From assembly GCA_004124875.1 (NCBI GenBank), contig SCKJ01000006.1, forward strand, positions 124,001 to 188,000: a stretch of DNA of 64,000 nt. Reading direction: 5' to 3'. The translations under genes and the position numbers were made by a program. This stretch comes from Fidelibacterota bacterium. Lineage in GTDB: Bacteria; Fidelibacterota; Marinisomatia; SCGC-AAA003-L08; TS1B11. Positions within the stretch are counted from its first letter, which is position 1. The number at the start of each line of letters is the position of its first letter. The notes beneath the pieces are model-generated. The model did not search any database, was not told where the DNA came from, and worked only from the letters and a program-made list of their open reading frames with translations. Of this stretch, positions 8,751 through 17,493 are shown one piece after another.

Positions 8751-10504
8751 TGCTCATCGATGGCAGTGAGCAGTTCCACCAGAGCATGACGGTCAGATTC
8801 AGCGCTGGTGGGAGGCACAGGGGCAAAACGGGCGGCCGAGGCCTGCTCCAGAAAATGGGCCACCTGCTGCCGCTCCTGTTGCCTGATCCCGGCCGATTTG
8901 AGCAGATCGTCGGCGCCTGAAATTGAGTATTCCTGATCGTGGCGCGATGTTTTGGCGTTGAGATAGACCGTTACCGCCTGGCTGAAGGTGGCGTAAATCG
9001 CCGCGCTTCGCTCCGAGGTAGAGGCGGAATCAGCGCCGTTACCCCCTGGGGGCAAAATGATGGCCTCGGCACGGGACAGTGCGCGTAGGGCCCGCAAGCG
9101 GGGCGAGATCAGCCGGTTGACCAGCCCCACCTGGCCTCCCAGCCACGGCAGCGCGAACAGCAACGCCGTCAGCAGGTTAAGCGCCAGAATGCCGCCGCTG
9201 TACCAGCCCTGAGCCGCGTTGAACCACTTCGGGTTGCCCGTTTTAAGAAAGCGGATATCTTCGCCCAGCAGGGCCACCTCTTTGCGGGAGAAACCTTCCG
9301 GGGCCAGGGCCTGGTCGCCCACGGATTCGACATTCAGGACAAACGGCCCCACACTGGCCTGCTCGTAGCGCTTCGTGCGCGGATTAAAAAACGGCAATTT
9401 GATGGCCGGGATCACCAGGCGTCCCGCCTGTCGGGGAATGATGACATGCTCAATCGTCCGGGTACCCCCTATCACATTACCCAGCGCCGGCTCCACCGTC
9501 GATTGCGGCGGAAATACTTCCATGCCATCAGGAAATTCGATGTGCGGCGGCTCGAGAGTCTTGATATTGCCTTCACCTGAAATCGACAGCGTCAGGGTAA
9601 CGGCCTCATTCTGGCGCAAGGCGCTGGCGCTCATATGCCCCTCGAGCTTGAAATCGCCTACCGCGCCGGCGAACGCCTGGGGACGGCCGACGCCTGGCAG
9701 GGGGAGCACGGTCACAATTCGGCTGGCCGAGGATACCGTTTTGTTTTCCACGGATCGCCGCCCGAAAAAGGAAAACTCATCGAAGAAAGGATCTCGCCGC
9801 CGGTTTTGCGTCTGAACGGCAATGCGCAGCACGAGGGGATCGATCTCCAGCGCGCCCGAGCGGGTGGCAAATATGGCCGCCCGGCGCACGACGGCAAAAT
9901 AGTAGCGCTTGCCGCCGATGACCTTCTCGCGCAGCTGCAGCTTGTTGGGGGCAAACAGATTTTCAGTCCAAAATCCGGTCAGGCTGGGCTCCGCAAAAGT
10001 TTCCCATCCGTTGATGCCAACCTGGGTAAACAGCGTCCAGGTGACCGTAACCTGCTGTCCGACGTAGACCTCTTCCGGTTCAATGGCAACTTGCATGAAA
10101 AGCGCGCTGCCAGCCCCAGTGGCTGATAGGTCGGGAGCCTTGCTCACCTGCAGCGTGATAGGCTTCGTGCGGTAGAGGCGGCCCGCCACCCGGACGGCCT
10201 GAGCGGGGATGGTCAGGACTCCCGCTTTGCGGGGCATCAGCTCCCATATATAGGAAGTGTGCGATTTGACGATATTGTTGATAATCTGCATATTGCGCGA
10301 TGTAGACGGTCCCGAAAGCCGGCGAAAGTCATCAATGCCTGCCAGGGAGAGCCGCTCGGCTTCACCGTTTTCCACCCGGATTTCAAGGCGAAAACTTTCG
10401 CCAACGGCAAACGAGCCTGCCGGGACAATGGCCGTCACTTTGGGCTGCGCGCTGAGGTGTCCCGCCAGCAGTGCCATGCAAGCAATTTGCCGTGCGAGGC
10501 TCAC
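8741..10504 (-). CDS. batD: BatD family protein (oxygen tolerance)
   Basis: Large secreted or membrane-anchored protein of 587 residues matching BatD. A signal peptide (ACMALLAGHLSA) is followed by tandem immunoglobulin-like beta domains. Typical BatD phrases are VGESFRLEIRVENG near the N-terminus, SYIWELMPRKAGVLTIPA, EEVYVGQQVTVTWTLFTQV and the later IPAIKLPFFNPRTKRYE. A single transmembrane segment lies near residue 435 (GGILALNLLTALLFALPWLGG) with a cytoplasmic tail of about 130 residues. GTG 10504 overlaps the batC stop as GTGA and is preferred to the TTG one codon upstream. Confidence 0.88.
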   Translation of the reverse strand: MSLARQIACMALLAGHLSAQPKVTAIVPAGSFAVGESFRLEIRVENGEAERLSLAGIDDFRRLSGPSTSRNMQIINNIVKSHTSYIWELMPRKAGVLTIPAQAVRVAGRLYRTKPITLQVSKAPDLSATGAGSALFMQVAIEPEEVYVGQQVTVTWTLFTQVGINGWETFAEPSLTGFWTENLFAPNKLQLREKVIGGKRYYFAVVRRAAIFATRSGALEIDPLVLRIAVQTQNRRRDPFFDEFSFFGRRSVENKTVSSASRIVTVLPLPGVGRPQAFAGAVGDFKLEGHMSASALRQNEAVTLTLSISGEGNIKTLEPPHIEFPDGMEVFPPQSTVEPALGNVIGGTRTIEHVIIPRQAGRLVIPAIKLPFFNPRTKRYEQASVGPFVLNVESVGDQALAPEGFSRKEVALLGEDIRFLKTGNPKWFNAAQGWYSGGILALNLLTALLFALPWLGGQVGLVNRLISPRLRALRALSRAEAIILPPGGNGADSASTSERSAAIYATFSQAVTVYLNAKTSRHDQEYSISGADDLLKSAGIRQQERQQVAHFLEQASAARFAPVPPTSAESDRHALVELLTAIDEQWA

Positions 10505-11232
10505 CAATCCTTCTCCAGTTTCACCGCGTTGGCCGTCTTGTACTGCCGCTTCAGCAGGTTATCTTCGTTGGCCTTCAGGGCGTTGAGAATGGCCTCGGCC
10601 TCTTCCTTTTTCACCGGGTCAGGCTGGGCCTGCCGGCCCTTAGGCTGCTCCCCGGCCCCCTGCTGCTCATCCTGCTCCCCGCTTTGATCACTTTGCTCCT
10701 GCTGATCACGGTCACCTTCGCCCTGGTCGCCTTCGCGCCGCTCCCCATCCTCCGAGGACTCCTGCTGCTCATCCTCCGCGTCAGGGTCAGACGCCGGCGT
10801 ATCCTTCTGCTGCTGCTGCTCGGCAGCCTGCATCGACGCCAGCTCATAGTTGGTGCGGGCATCGGCGTCGGCGGGATTGAGCCGCAGGGCCTGGCGGAAA
10901 AAGTCCCGGGCCTGATCAAGTTGACCGGCGCGATAGAGGGAGTTGCCCAGATTGTAGTAGACCCGCGACTGGGCCAGCCGGTCGCCGCTGTTCAGCGCGG
11001 TCTTATACTCTTTCAACGCTCTGGCATAGTCGCCGGTACCGTAGGCCAGGTTGCCAAAATTGTAGTGCAGCAGCGGCTCATCCGGGTAATCCACGATGAG
11101 CTGCTCATACTTGTCCCACACCTCCTGGAGCTCCGCAGGCACCGCTGGACCGTCGGGCTGGTGCGCGGTGGCGCCCTCCGGCATTTGCGCCGAGGCAAAC
11201 GACAGCAGCAGGAGAGCGGCGAGCTTACGCAT
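10501..11232 (-). CDS. batC: BatC-like TPR protein
   Basis: Protein of 243 residues with a signal peptide (KLAALLLLSFASAQ) and TPR repeats over roughly residues 40-140 (LLHYNFGNLAYGTGDYARAL, then YYNLGNSLYRAGQLDQARDF). A very acidic and glutamine-rich low-complexity stretch follows (QEQSDQSGEQDEQQGAGEQ). The C-terminal EAILNALKANEDNLLKRQYK motif is a signature of Bat-operon TPR proteins. Position between batB and batD supports BatC. It overlaps both neighbours by a few bases, so the operon is translationally coupled. Confidence 0.8.
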   Translation of the reverse strand: MRKLAALLLLSFASAQMPEGATAHQPDGPAVPAELQEVWDKYEQLIVDYPDEPLLHYNFGNLAYGTGDYARALKEYKTALNSGDRLAQSRVYYNLGNSLYRAGQLDQARDFFRQALRLNPADADARTNYELASMQAAEQQQQKDTPASDPDAEDEQQESSEDGERREGDQGEGDRDQQEQSDQSGEQDEQQGAGEQPKGRQAQPDPVKKEEAEAILNALKANEDNLLKRQYKTANAVKLEKDW

Positions 11233-12244
11233 AACGGCTGCGTACCTTGGGCCGCGACTTGATGCCGCCGGGCAGCAGAAGTTCCATTATGAGCAACAGC
11301 AGCGCCGGCAGAACGAAAAACTGGTAGCGGTCTTCAAACTGTGAGAAAGCCTGCGTTTTGAGCGTCCGTTTCTCCATGGCCAGGATCTCTCCGGCCAGCA
11401 GGCTCAAGTCGCCGCTGCTGTTGTCCACCCGGGTGTAGGTGCCGCCCCCGGCGCGAGCCAGCGCCCGCAGCATCGGTTCGTTGAGCTTTGAGGTGACCAC
11501 TCTGCCGGAGGCATCCTTCTTGAACTCGTTGCCGCCTGCTATCTGGATGGGGGCGCCTGCGGGTGAGCCGACCCCCACCGCATGAATGATGATCCCTGTG
11601 GCGGCCGCCTCAGTGGCGATCTCCAGGGCGCGGCCATCGTGGTCTTCCCCATCACTCAAAATGACCACCGACTTGTATTTTTCCGTTTCGGGGTCGAAGG
11701 TATCGATGGCCAGCCGCAGCGCCTCGGACAGCACTGTCCCCTGCAGCTGCACCAGCCGGGTGTCGACCGCATTGAGAAACAGTCTCGCGGCGGCATAATC
11801 GCTGGTCAGCGGAAAGTGCAGGTGCGCCGAGCCGGCAAACACAATCATGCCTATGCGGTCACCCTGCAGCGTCGAGATGAGGCGCCCGACTTCATACTTG
11901 GCCTTCTCCATGCGGCTCGGCTTTACGTCGGCGGCATCCATGCTCACCGATGTGTCGAGCAGCAGCAACAGGTCGACGCCCTGGCGCTCCAGCTGCACTA
12001 CACGGGTGCCCAGTTTGGGGCCGGTCGCGGCAATAATCAGCAGTCCCGAGCCGGTAAAAAACAGCGCCATTTTTGTCCATTGGCGGGCGAGCCGCACCCG
12101 CCCCAGAATCACGTAACGAACCCGCGGCCCGCCGATTTTTGCCAGGTTGCGCAGGGATCTGCGCTGGCCCTGGACGCGCCAGAGGAGCATCAGGGTCCAC
12201 GGCGCCAGCAGCCAGGCAATTTGCGGAAAGTCGAAGTGAATCAC
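11225..12244 (-). CDS. batB: von Willebrand factor A membrane protein BatB
   Basis: Inner-membrane protein of 339 residues with two N-terminal transmembrane segments, a VWA domain at about residues 88-300 and a C-terminal transmembrane anchor (FFVLPALLLLIMELLLPGG). The metal-ion-dependent adhesion site is complete: LLLDTSVSMDAADV (DxSxS), a Thr in QLQGTVLSEALRLA, and ILSDGEDHDG. BatA and BatB probably form a VWA pair for protein assembly in the periplasm. It overlaps the batA stop as ATGA. Confidence 0.88.
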   Translation of the reverse strand: MIHFDFPQIAWLLAPWTLMLLWRVQGQRRSLRNLAKIGGPRVRYVILGRVRLARQWTKMALFFTGSGLLIIAATGPKLGTRVVQLERQGVDLLLLLDTSVSMDAADVKPSRMEKAKYEVGRLISTLQGDRIGMIVFAGSAHLHFPLTSDYAAARLFLNAVDTRLVQLQGTVLSEALRLAIDTFDPETEKYKSVVILSDGEDHDGRALEIATEAAATGIIIHAVGVGSPAGAPIQIAGGNEFKKDASGRVVTSKLNEPMLRALARAGGGTYTRVDNSSGDLSLLAGEILAMEKRTLKTQAFSQFEDRYQFFVLPALLLLIMELLLPGGIKSRPKVRSRYA

Positions 12245-13236
12245 GACAACCCTTTGCGCATAATGCCGCCGCCCAGGGCCGGAATGACCAGACCCAGAAT
12301 GGACGCCGGTATGACCAGCCAGCCGTACAGCTCCTTCACATTCTGGAACTCGTGAACGTCGATGGTGGTCCGCTCCAGCTCGTTAATCTGGTCGTAGACA
12401 TCCGCCAACGACTCCTGATCGGTGGCCCGGAAATAGGCGCCGCCGGTGATCTCAGCAACGGCCCGCAAGGTCTCCTCGTCCAGCTCGACTTCCACATTCA
12501 CCATCCGTTGGCCCCAGACGGGATCGTTTACCGGGTAGGGCGCCCGGCCGCGGGATCCGGCGCCGATGGTGTAGATGCGTATGTTGAACTGCGCCGCCAG
12601 CTCCGCCGCCGTCGTCGGATCGAGCTCACCGGCGTTATTGCTGCCGTCCGACAGCAGGATCATCACTTTGCTGACCGCTTCGGAGTCCCGCAGGCGGTTG
12701 ACGGCGCTGGCCACAGCCATGCCAATGGCGGTGCCATCATGCTCCTTGTCGATAATGGATACCTGGCTCAGCAGGTTCTGCAGCACATGGGTATCGTGGG
12801 TCAAGGGACACTGGATATACGGCGCGGCGGCAAACACCACGATGCCGAACCTGTCGTGGGGCCGGTCCAGCATAAACTGCCTGGCCACGACTTTGGCGGC
12901 CTCCAGCCGGTTGGGCTTGAAATCGGCGGCGAGCATGGAGGAGGATATATCAAGCACCATGATGATGTCGATCACTTCCACTGTGGTTTCCGTCACCACG
13001 TCAGTTATCTGGGGCCGGGCCATGGCGACCGCCAGCAGGGCCACCATCAGCAGCTTTCCGGCCCGCAGCAGGGCAGCCTTGCGGTTCGCGCTGCGCCGGT
13101 GGGCGGGGTCCATCAGATTGAGCGAGGAAAACCGGATCACCGCCTCCAGATGCCGGCCCCTGGCGGCCTGCCAGAGGATCAGCGCCGGGGGGACCAGCAG
13201 CAGCAGCAGCCACCATGGTTGCTGAAAGGAAAGCAT
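12241..13236 (-). CDS. batA: von Willebrand factor A membrane protein BatA
   Basis: Paralogue of BatB, 331 residues, with the same layout: N-terminal hydrophobic pair (WWLLLLLVPPALILW and KLLMVALLAVAMA), VWA domain with MIDAS VLDISSSMLAADF near residue 95 and MILLSDGSNNAGE near residue 205, and a C-terminal transmembrane helix (WLVIPASILGLVIPALGG). It starts four bases after the gatA stop. In many genomes a MoxR ATPase and a DUF58 protein precede batA; here gatA takes that place, so those partners must be elsewhere or absent. Confidence 0.88.
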   Translation of the reverse strand: MLSFQQPWWLLLLLVPPALILWQAARGRHLEAVIRFSSLNLMDPAHRRSANRKAALLRAGKLLMVALLAVAMARPQITDVVTETTVEVIDIIMVLDISSSMLAADFKPNRLEAAKVVARQFMLDRPHDRFGIVVFAAAPYIQCPLTHDTHVLQNLLSQVSIIDKEHDGTAIGMAVASAVNRLRDSEAVSKVMILLSDGSNNAGELDPTTAAELAAQFNIRIYTIGAGSRGRAPYPVNDPVWGQRMVNVEVELDEETLRAVAEITGGAYFRATDQESLADVYDQINELERTTIDVHEFQNVKELYGWLVIPASILGLVIPALGGGIMRKGLS

Positions 13237-13239
13237 GGG

Positions 13240-14598
13240 TCAGGCGCTAAACTGGTTCTCGATGAGCTGGCTGAGCTGGAAGATGGCATCCTCGCCGAAA
13301 TAGTTGGCGGTCAGCTGCAGGCCGATGGGCAGATTGTTGTTGCCATTTCCCACGGGGATGCTCATCGAAGGGACACCGGCCAGACTCATCGGTACGGTGA
13401 ATATATCGGAAAGGTACATGCTCATGGGATCGTCAGTCTGGCTGCCGATTAAGAAAGGAAATGTGGGTGTTGTCGGGGTCAGCAATATATCCACCTCACT
13501 GAATGCCGCTTTATAATCTTCCTGAATGCTCCGCCGCACTCTCTGGGCCTGAATATAGTATTTGTCCATATAACCTGCTGAGAGAACGTAGGTTCCCAAC
13601 ATGATGCGCCGCTGGACCTCCGGTCCGAACCCGTCACTGCGGGTCCCCCGGTAAAGTGATTCCAGGTCGGGTTTTTCCTGCAGGCGGCGCCCATAGCGGA
13701 TGCCGTCGAACCGGGCCAGATTGGACGAGGCCTCGGCCGTGGTCAGCACGTAGTAGGCGGCGATGCCGTGGCGGGTGTGGGGCATCTCGATCTGCGCTAC
13801 CGGCAGTCCCTTCCCTTTGAGAAATTTTATCAGGGCGTTGTAGCGGTCCATTATCTGCGGGTCGGTCCCGGCCAGCTCCGCATCGGGGAAAAGACCCACT
13901 TTCAGGCTCCGGGCGAGGTGCTCGTCATAGTCAAAGGGCTTCACCGGCTCCGTGGAGGAGGTGCTGTCGGCAGCGTCATGTCCCGCGATGGTCTGGTAAA
14001 CCGTGGACGCCATGGCCGTGTTGCGGGCGAACACGCCTATCTGATCAAAGGAGGAAGCGAAGGCCACCAGGCCGAACCGGGATACCCGGCCGTAAGTCGG
14101 CTTGAGGCCGAAGATGCCGCAAAATGCCGCCGGCTGGCGCACCGAGCCCCCGGTATCGCTGCCCAGGGCGGCATCCACCAGCTCCGTGGCCACGGCAACG
14201 GCAGAGCCGCCACTGCTGCCGCCGGGCACCAGCTCAGGATCGTGGGGATTGCGGGTAGGTCCGAAGCAGGAATATTCCGTTGACGACCCCATGGCAAATT
14301 CATCCATATTGGTCTTGACCACGATTTGCCCACCGGCATCGAGAAGGCGCCGCACGGCGGTGGCGGTATAGGTGGAAATGTAGCCTTCGAGAGTGCGGGA
14401 GGCGCAGCTGGTGGCGGTGCCTGCAAAGTTCAGATTGTCCTTGATGCCCAGCAGCAGGCCCGCAAGGGGTCCCTCCGGCGCTGCATCGAGGCCGCCTAAG
14501 GCCTGCGCCGAGGTGTCAGTAATCACCGCGTTGAGCTCGGCCTGGTCCTGCAGGGCCGCCGGAACGCCCTGGATACGCTCGCGAAGCGACAATGTCAC
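13240..14598 (-). CDS. gatA: Glutamyl-/aspartyl-tRNA amidotransferase subunit A
   Basis: Amidase-family subunit of the GatCAB complex, 452 residues. It makes Gln-tRNA or Asn-tRNA by amidating misacylated tRNA. The Ser-cis-Ser-Lys triad region is intact: LLGIKDNLN (Lys) and the GGSSGGSAVAVA plus GSDTGGSVRQPAAFCG serines. GTG 14598 is chosen, eight bases after the tatA stop, because the upstream extension in this frame overlaps tatA and shows no family similarity. The protein then lacks most of the usual first helix (about 30 residues shorter at the N-terminus than typical GatA). gatB and gatC are not in the window. Confidence 0.93.
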   Translation of the reverse strand: MTLSLRERIQGVPAALQDQAELNAVITDTSAQALGGLDAAPEGPLAGLLLGIKDNLNFAGTATSCASRTLEGYISTYTATAVRRLLDAGGQIVVKTNMDEFAMGSSTEYSCFGPTRNPHDPELVPGGSSGGSAVAVATELVDAALGSDTGGSVRQPAAFCGIFGLKPTYGRVSRFGLVAFASSFDQIGVFARNTAMASTVYQTIAGHDAADSTSSTEPVKPFDYDEHLARSLKVGLFPDAELAGTDPQIMDRYNALIKFLKGKGLPVAQIEMPHTRHGIAAYYVLTTAEASSNLARFDGIRYGRRLQEKPDLESLYRGTRSDGFGPEVQRRIMLGTYVLSAGYMDKYYIQAQRVRRSIQEDYKAAFSEVDILLTPTTPTFPFLIGSQTDDPMSMYLSDIFTVPMSLAGVPSMSIPVGNGNNNLPIGLQLTANYFGEDAIFQLSQLIENQFSA

Positions 14599-14605
14599 GG
14601 GGTGG

Positions 14606-14845
14606 TCAGCTCTGCGAAGGGGCCGAATCGTCCTTCGATTCCTCTGGCCCGGGGGGAGAGATTTTAGGTTCGGGAGTGTCCGCTTTAACCGCCGATTCCA
14701 TCTCTTCCTGTATTTCGCTGGTCGCTTTTTTGAATTCACGCATGCCCTGCCCCAGGCCTTTGGCCAGTTCCGGCAACCGTTTGGCGCCAAACAGCAGCAG
14801 CACAATAAACAGAATTACAAGTATTTCACCAAATCCGAGCGACAT
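14606..14845 (-). CDS. tatA: Sec-independent translocase subunit TatA/TatB
   Basis: Small twin-arginine translocation protein of 79 residues. The N-terminal membrane helix [20 protein letters not shown] is followed by the FGxxxLPEL hinge ([20 protein letters not shown]) and an acidic, Pro/Ser-rich tail. Length and the [11 protein letters not shown] motif favour TatA over TatB. An AGGAGG-like Shine-Dalgarno lies just before the ATG. No tatC is nearby. The gatA start follows closely, suggesting one transcript. Confidence 0.9.
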   Translation of the reverse strand: MSLGFGEILVILFIVLLLFGAKRLPELAKGLGQGMREFKKATSEIQEEMESAVKADTPEPKISPPGPEESKDDSAPSQS

Positions 14846-14882
14846 AATAGCCTCCTAAAACGGGGTCGGGGGGTCAACCTTT

Positions 14883-15158
14883 CTAACGGAAATAACGCAA
14901 AAAATAATAGACCACCCCCAGCCCGATAATGCTCGAAACTGAAAATTTCAAGCGCATACCGAATGTAAAGCTGACCACCATCAAATCTACGGTAAAGGGA
15001 GAGATGCCCCAATTAACCGATTGCAGGAAAAATTGCTTCACCACCCCCTCGGGAAAAGTGAGGGCCAGCAGATCGCCTAAAACACCCCCCAGCGCCGCCC
15101 CGAGGATCAGCGTCAGGAAAAGCAGTCCGAGTGAACGCTTCTGGTAATCGGTTATCAC
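14883..15158 (-). CDS. DUF4321 family membrane protein
   Basis: Protein of 91 residues with two or three hydrophobic segments: LGLLFLTLILGAALGGVLGD near the N-terminus and SIIGLGVVYYFLRYF at the end. The middle phrase SPFTVDLMVVSFTFGMRLKFS fits the DUF4321 pattern of an N-terminal glycine-rich helix followed by a PFTxDL...FG core. No function is known for the family. It lies two bases after purQ and 37 bases before tatA, so it is co-transcribed with housekeeping genes. Confidence 0.7.
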   Translation of the reverse strand: MITDYQKRSLGLLFLTLILGAALGGVLGDLLALTFPEGVVKQFFLQSVNWGISPFTVDLMVVSFTFGMRLKFSVSSIIGLGVVYYFLRYFR

Positions 15159-15160
15159 TA

Positions 15161-15847
15161 TCAGGCTGCGCCCATCATCGATTTGAACAGCTCCAATCCG
15201 TCCGCGGAGCCCATCAGCGCTTCCACGGCTCGCTCCGGATGGGGCATGAGACCCAGGACGTTGCGGCGCTTATTCAGGACACCGGCAATGTGGCCGGTCG
15301 AGCCGTTGGGATTGGCCTTGGCGGTCGTTTTCCCGCGCGCATCGACATACCGGAAAGCAATCTGCCCGTGCTCCTCCATGGCTGCGAGTTGATCAGGGGA
15401 GACCGCGAAGTTACCGCTCTGGTGGGCAACGGGCATGGCGTAAGATGCGGAACTGTCCAGGGCGGAAGTAAAGGGTGAGTCGGTGTGCTCCGGCCTCAAA
15501 GCGACCATGCGCGAAACGAAACGCAGGGAAGCATTGCTGATCAGGGCGCCTGGCAGCATGCCGGCCTCCACCAGAATCTGGAAACCGTTGCAAATGCCCA
15601 TGATGGGCGCGCCCGCATCCGCGAGTTTCTTGACCGCCGCCATGATGGGGGCAAACCTGGCGATAGCGCCGCTGCGCAGGTAATCTCCATAGGAGAACCC
15701 GCCGGGGATAATGACGGCGTCAAAACCGCTTAGCGTTTTCTCGCGGTGCCAGACAAATTCCGCCTCTGCTCCCAGGATATTTTTGATGGCATGGTAAGCA
15801 TCTTGATCGCAGTTGGAGCCGGGGAACACCAACACCGCCACACGCAT
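15161..15847 (-). CDS. purQ: Phosphoribosylformylglycinamidine synthase subunit PurQ
   Basis: Class I glutamine amidotransferase subunit of FGAM synthase, 228 residues. It supplies ammonia to PurL in step four of purine synthesis. It begins VAVLVFPGSNCDQD. The nucleophile Cys is in MGICNGFQIL near residue 87, and the His/Glu pair is in LMPHPERAVE near the end. It overlaps purS by one base. The separate purS-purQ type (small PurL) is the form found outside proteobacteria; purL itself is not in the window. Confidence 0.96.
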   Translation of the reverse strand: MRVAVLVFPGSNCDQDAYHAIKNILGAEAEFVWHREKTLSGFDAVIIPGGFSYGDYLRSGAIARFAPIMAAVKKLADAGAPIMGICNGFQILVEAGMLPGALISNASLRFVSRMVALRPEHTDSPFTSALDSSASYAMPVAHQSGNFAVSPDQLAAMEEHGQIAFRYVDARGKTTAKANPNGSTGHIAGVLNKRRNVLGLMPHPERAVEALMGSADGLELFKSMMGAA

Positions 15848-16095
15848 CAGCCACCGTCCACAATGGTCAGCGTGTACCCCTCAATATTGGGATTGGCCAG
15901 CAATTTTTCGCAGGCCTCCGTGGCTACCGCTTCCGCTTTTTCACGCGTCAATTTGGGCATGTCGATTTCCACAAATTTCCCTATGCGCACCTCGCGCACG
16001 CCTTTTATGCCCAGGTTCAAGAGCGCTTTGCCCACCGTCAGCCCCTGCGGATCGAGGATGCCCTCCTTGGGCATGATGGTCACGTGTGCCTTCAC
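15847..16095 (-). CDS. purS: Phosphoribosylformylglycinamidine synthase subunit PurS
   Basis: Small FGAM synthase subunit of 82 residues that bridges PurL and PurQ. The sequence KAHVTIMPKEGILDPQGLTV at the N-terminus and VREVRIGKFVEIDM in the middle are typical. The ATG overlaps the pssA stop by four bases (ATGA), and its own stop overlaps the purQ start by one base. Confidence 0.95.
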   Translation of the reverse strand: MKAHVTIMPKEGILDPQGLTVGKALLNLGIKGVREVRIGKFVEIDMPKLTREKAEAVATEACEKLLANPNIEGYTLTIVDGG

Positions 16096-16835
16096 ACTTT
16101 CGACTCAGTGGCCGGAATATCCTCAACCTCGGCAGGTGTCCTGGAGAGATGGCGCACCAGCCCCGACACCAGGTAGAAAATCACCATCGGCAGCAACACT
16201 CGAGTATCGACCAGGAAGAAGATGGTCATGGTCCCGATCGCCGACACCAGACGGAGGGTGTTCATGGCTCCCATATGCAGGCTGGCGGTGGGAAATTTTC
16301 CATACTTGACCTGGCTGACCATCAGGAACGAGGTTGCCATCACCATGGGCAGCACCACTTTGCCCGCGCCGGCATGGCCCTGAGTCTCGTAGTAGATGAC
16401 CAGCGCCACCACCAGGTAGGCCGCAATCGGGGAGGGCAAGCCTTCATAGTAAGGTTTGGGTCCCTCGCCGGTAAGCAGGTTAAACCTGGCCAGCCGCATG
16501 GCTCCAAACAGCAGCGGTGACCCAGCCACCAACGCCCCAAGTATGGGATGCAAATCCTGGGCGTAGAGCGCCCAGACCAGCAAGGCGGGCGCCAGACAGA
16601 AAGAGATCAGGTCGGCCAGCGAGTCGAGCTCCGCCCCGAAGCGGGAGGGCATCTCTATCTTTCTGGCCAGTTTGCCATCTATAACGTCGAAAATTCCGGC
16701 GGCGGCAATGAGGTAGGCGGCCCTGATGTAGACCCCCTCCACAATGCTGATCACGGCCAGAAACCCTAAAAACATGTTGATCAGCGTAAAGATGCTCGGA
16801 ATGTGGTGCCGCTTGATCGGTTTTCTAAGCTTCAT
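16092..16835 (-). CDS. pssA: CDP-diacylglycerol--serine O-phosphatidyltransferase
   Basis: Membrane enzyme of 247 residues that makes phosphatidylserine from CDP-diacylglycerol and serine. The CDP-alcohol phosphotransferase signature is complete: FDVIDGKLARKIEMPSRFGAELDSLAD, with the DG...AR...G...D...D spacing, near residue 65. About six to seven hydrophobic segments follow. ATG 16835 was chosen because it has an AGGAAG ribosome-binding site nine bases upstream and begins just after the psd stop; an in-frame TTG at 16859 would overlap psd by 20 bases. It pairs with psd in one operon. Confidence 0.94.
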   Translation of the reverse strand: MKLRKPIKRHHIPSIFTLINMFLGFLAVISIVEGVYIRAAYLIAAAGIFDVIDGKLARKIEMPSRFGAELDSLADLISFCLAPALLVWALYAQDLHPILGALVAGSPLLFGAMRLARFNLLTGEGPKPYYEGLPSPIAAYLVVALVIYYETQGHAGAGKVVLPMVMATSFLMVSQVKYGKFPTASLHMGAMNTLRLVSAIGTMTIFFLVDTRVLLPMVIFYLVSGLVRHLSRTPAEVEDIPATESKV

Positions 16836-16839
16836 AACT

Positions 16840-17493
16840 TTATTCTTCCTGCTTGCCAAAGTGTCCTATAACGGTTTCTGAACCGGTCACCTTATCGCCC
16901 AGCTCGATGGTCAGCTCGAAGCTGGAAGGTAGGACGACATCAACACGGGAACCATACCTAATATAGCCGAGGCGGTCTCCCCGGGTCACGTTATCGCCAC
17001 TGTTCACGTAGGTCAGTATTCTCCGGGCAATGAGGCCGGCAATCTGCTTCACCACAAACTTACCGCTGCCGCAGCTGAAATAGGTAACGGCCTGTTCGTT
17101 CATATCGCTGGCGTCGGGATTAAAGGCCGCCAGAAACTTGCCTCGCTGATAGCGGGTGGAATCGACCACCGCGTCGAACGGCGCCTTTTGCACATGCACA
17201 TTGAACACCGACAGGAAAATCGACACCTGCATGGCCGGTCCGCCAATGTGCTCATCATGATCGATGGCTTTAATGGCCACCACTTTGCCGTCCGCCGGGG
17301 AGACAAAGGCTTCGGCGTTGTCCGGCAACCGGCGCTGGGGATCGCGAAAAAACTGCAGGTTGAACAGCGTCAGAAACCACAGTGTCCCGGCCAGCCATTT
17401 TAGCCACATCTGTGGCAAAATAGTGATCCCCGCCGTCGCTACCACCGCGAGCAGCAGCACGGGCAGTATGATAATGCGGCCTTCAGGCGCCAT
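16840..17493 (-). CDS. psd: Phosphatidylserine decarboxylase, short (type II) form
   Basis: Pyruvoyl enzyme of 217 residues that converts phosphatidylserine to phosphatidylethanolamine. Two N-terminal hydrophobic segments are followed by VSPADGKVVAI near residue 70 and FLSVFNVHVQKAPFDAVVD. The self-cleavage Gly-Ser pair is in GYIRYGSRVDVVLP near residue 183, which marks the short archaeal/Bacteroidetes-like form. Start ATG 17493 sits inside the purC end by 11 bases; a longer upstream reading has no similarity and runs through purC. Confidence 0.94.
   Translation of the reverse strand: MAPEGRIIILPVLLLAVVATAGITILPQMWLKWLAGTLWFLTLFNLQFFRDPQRRLPDNAEAFVSPADGKVVAIKAIDHDEHIGGPAMQVSIFLSVFNVHVQKAPFDAVVDSTRYQRGKFLAAFNPDASDMNEQAVTYFSCGSGKFVVKQIAGLIARRILTYVNSGDNVTRGDRLGYIRYGSRVDVVLPSSFELTIELGDKVTGSETVIGHFGKQEE

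Noticed and set aside
14599..14805. N-terminal extension of GatA to 14805
   Set aside because: The extra residues (Cys/Arg/Pro-rich) come from reading the tatA gene in another frame and have no counterpart in the amidase family.
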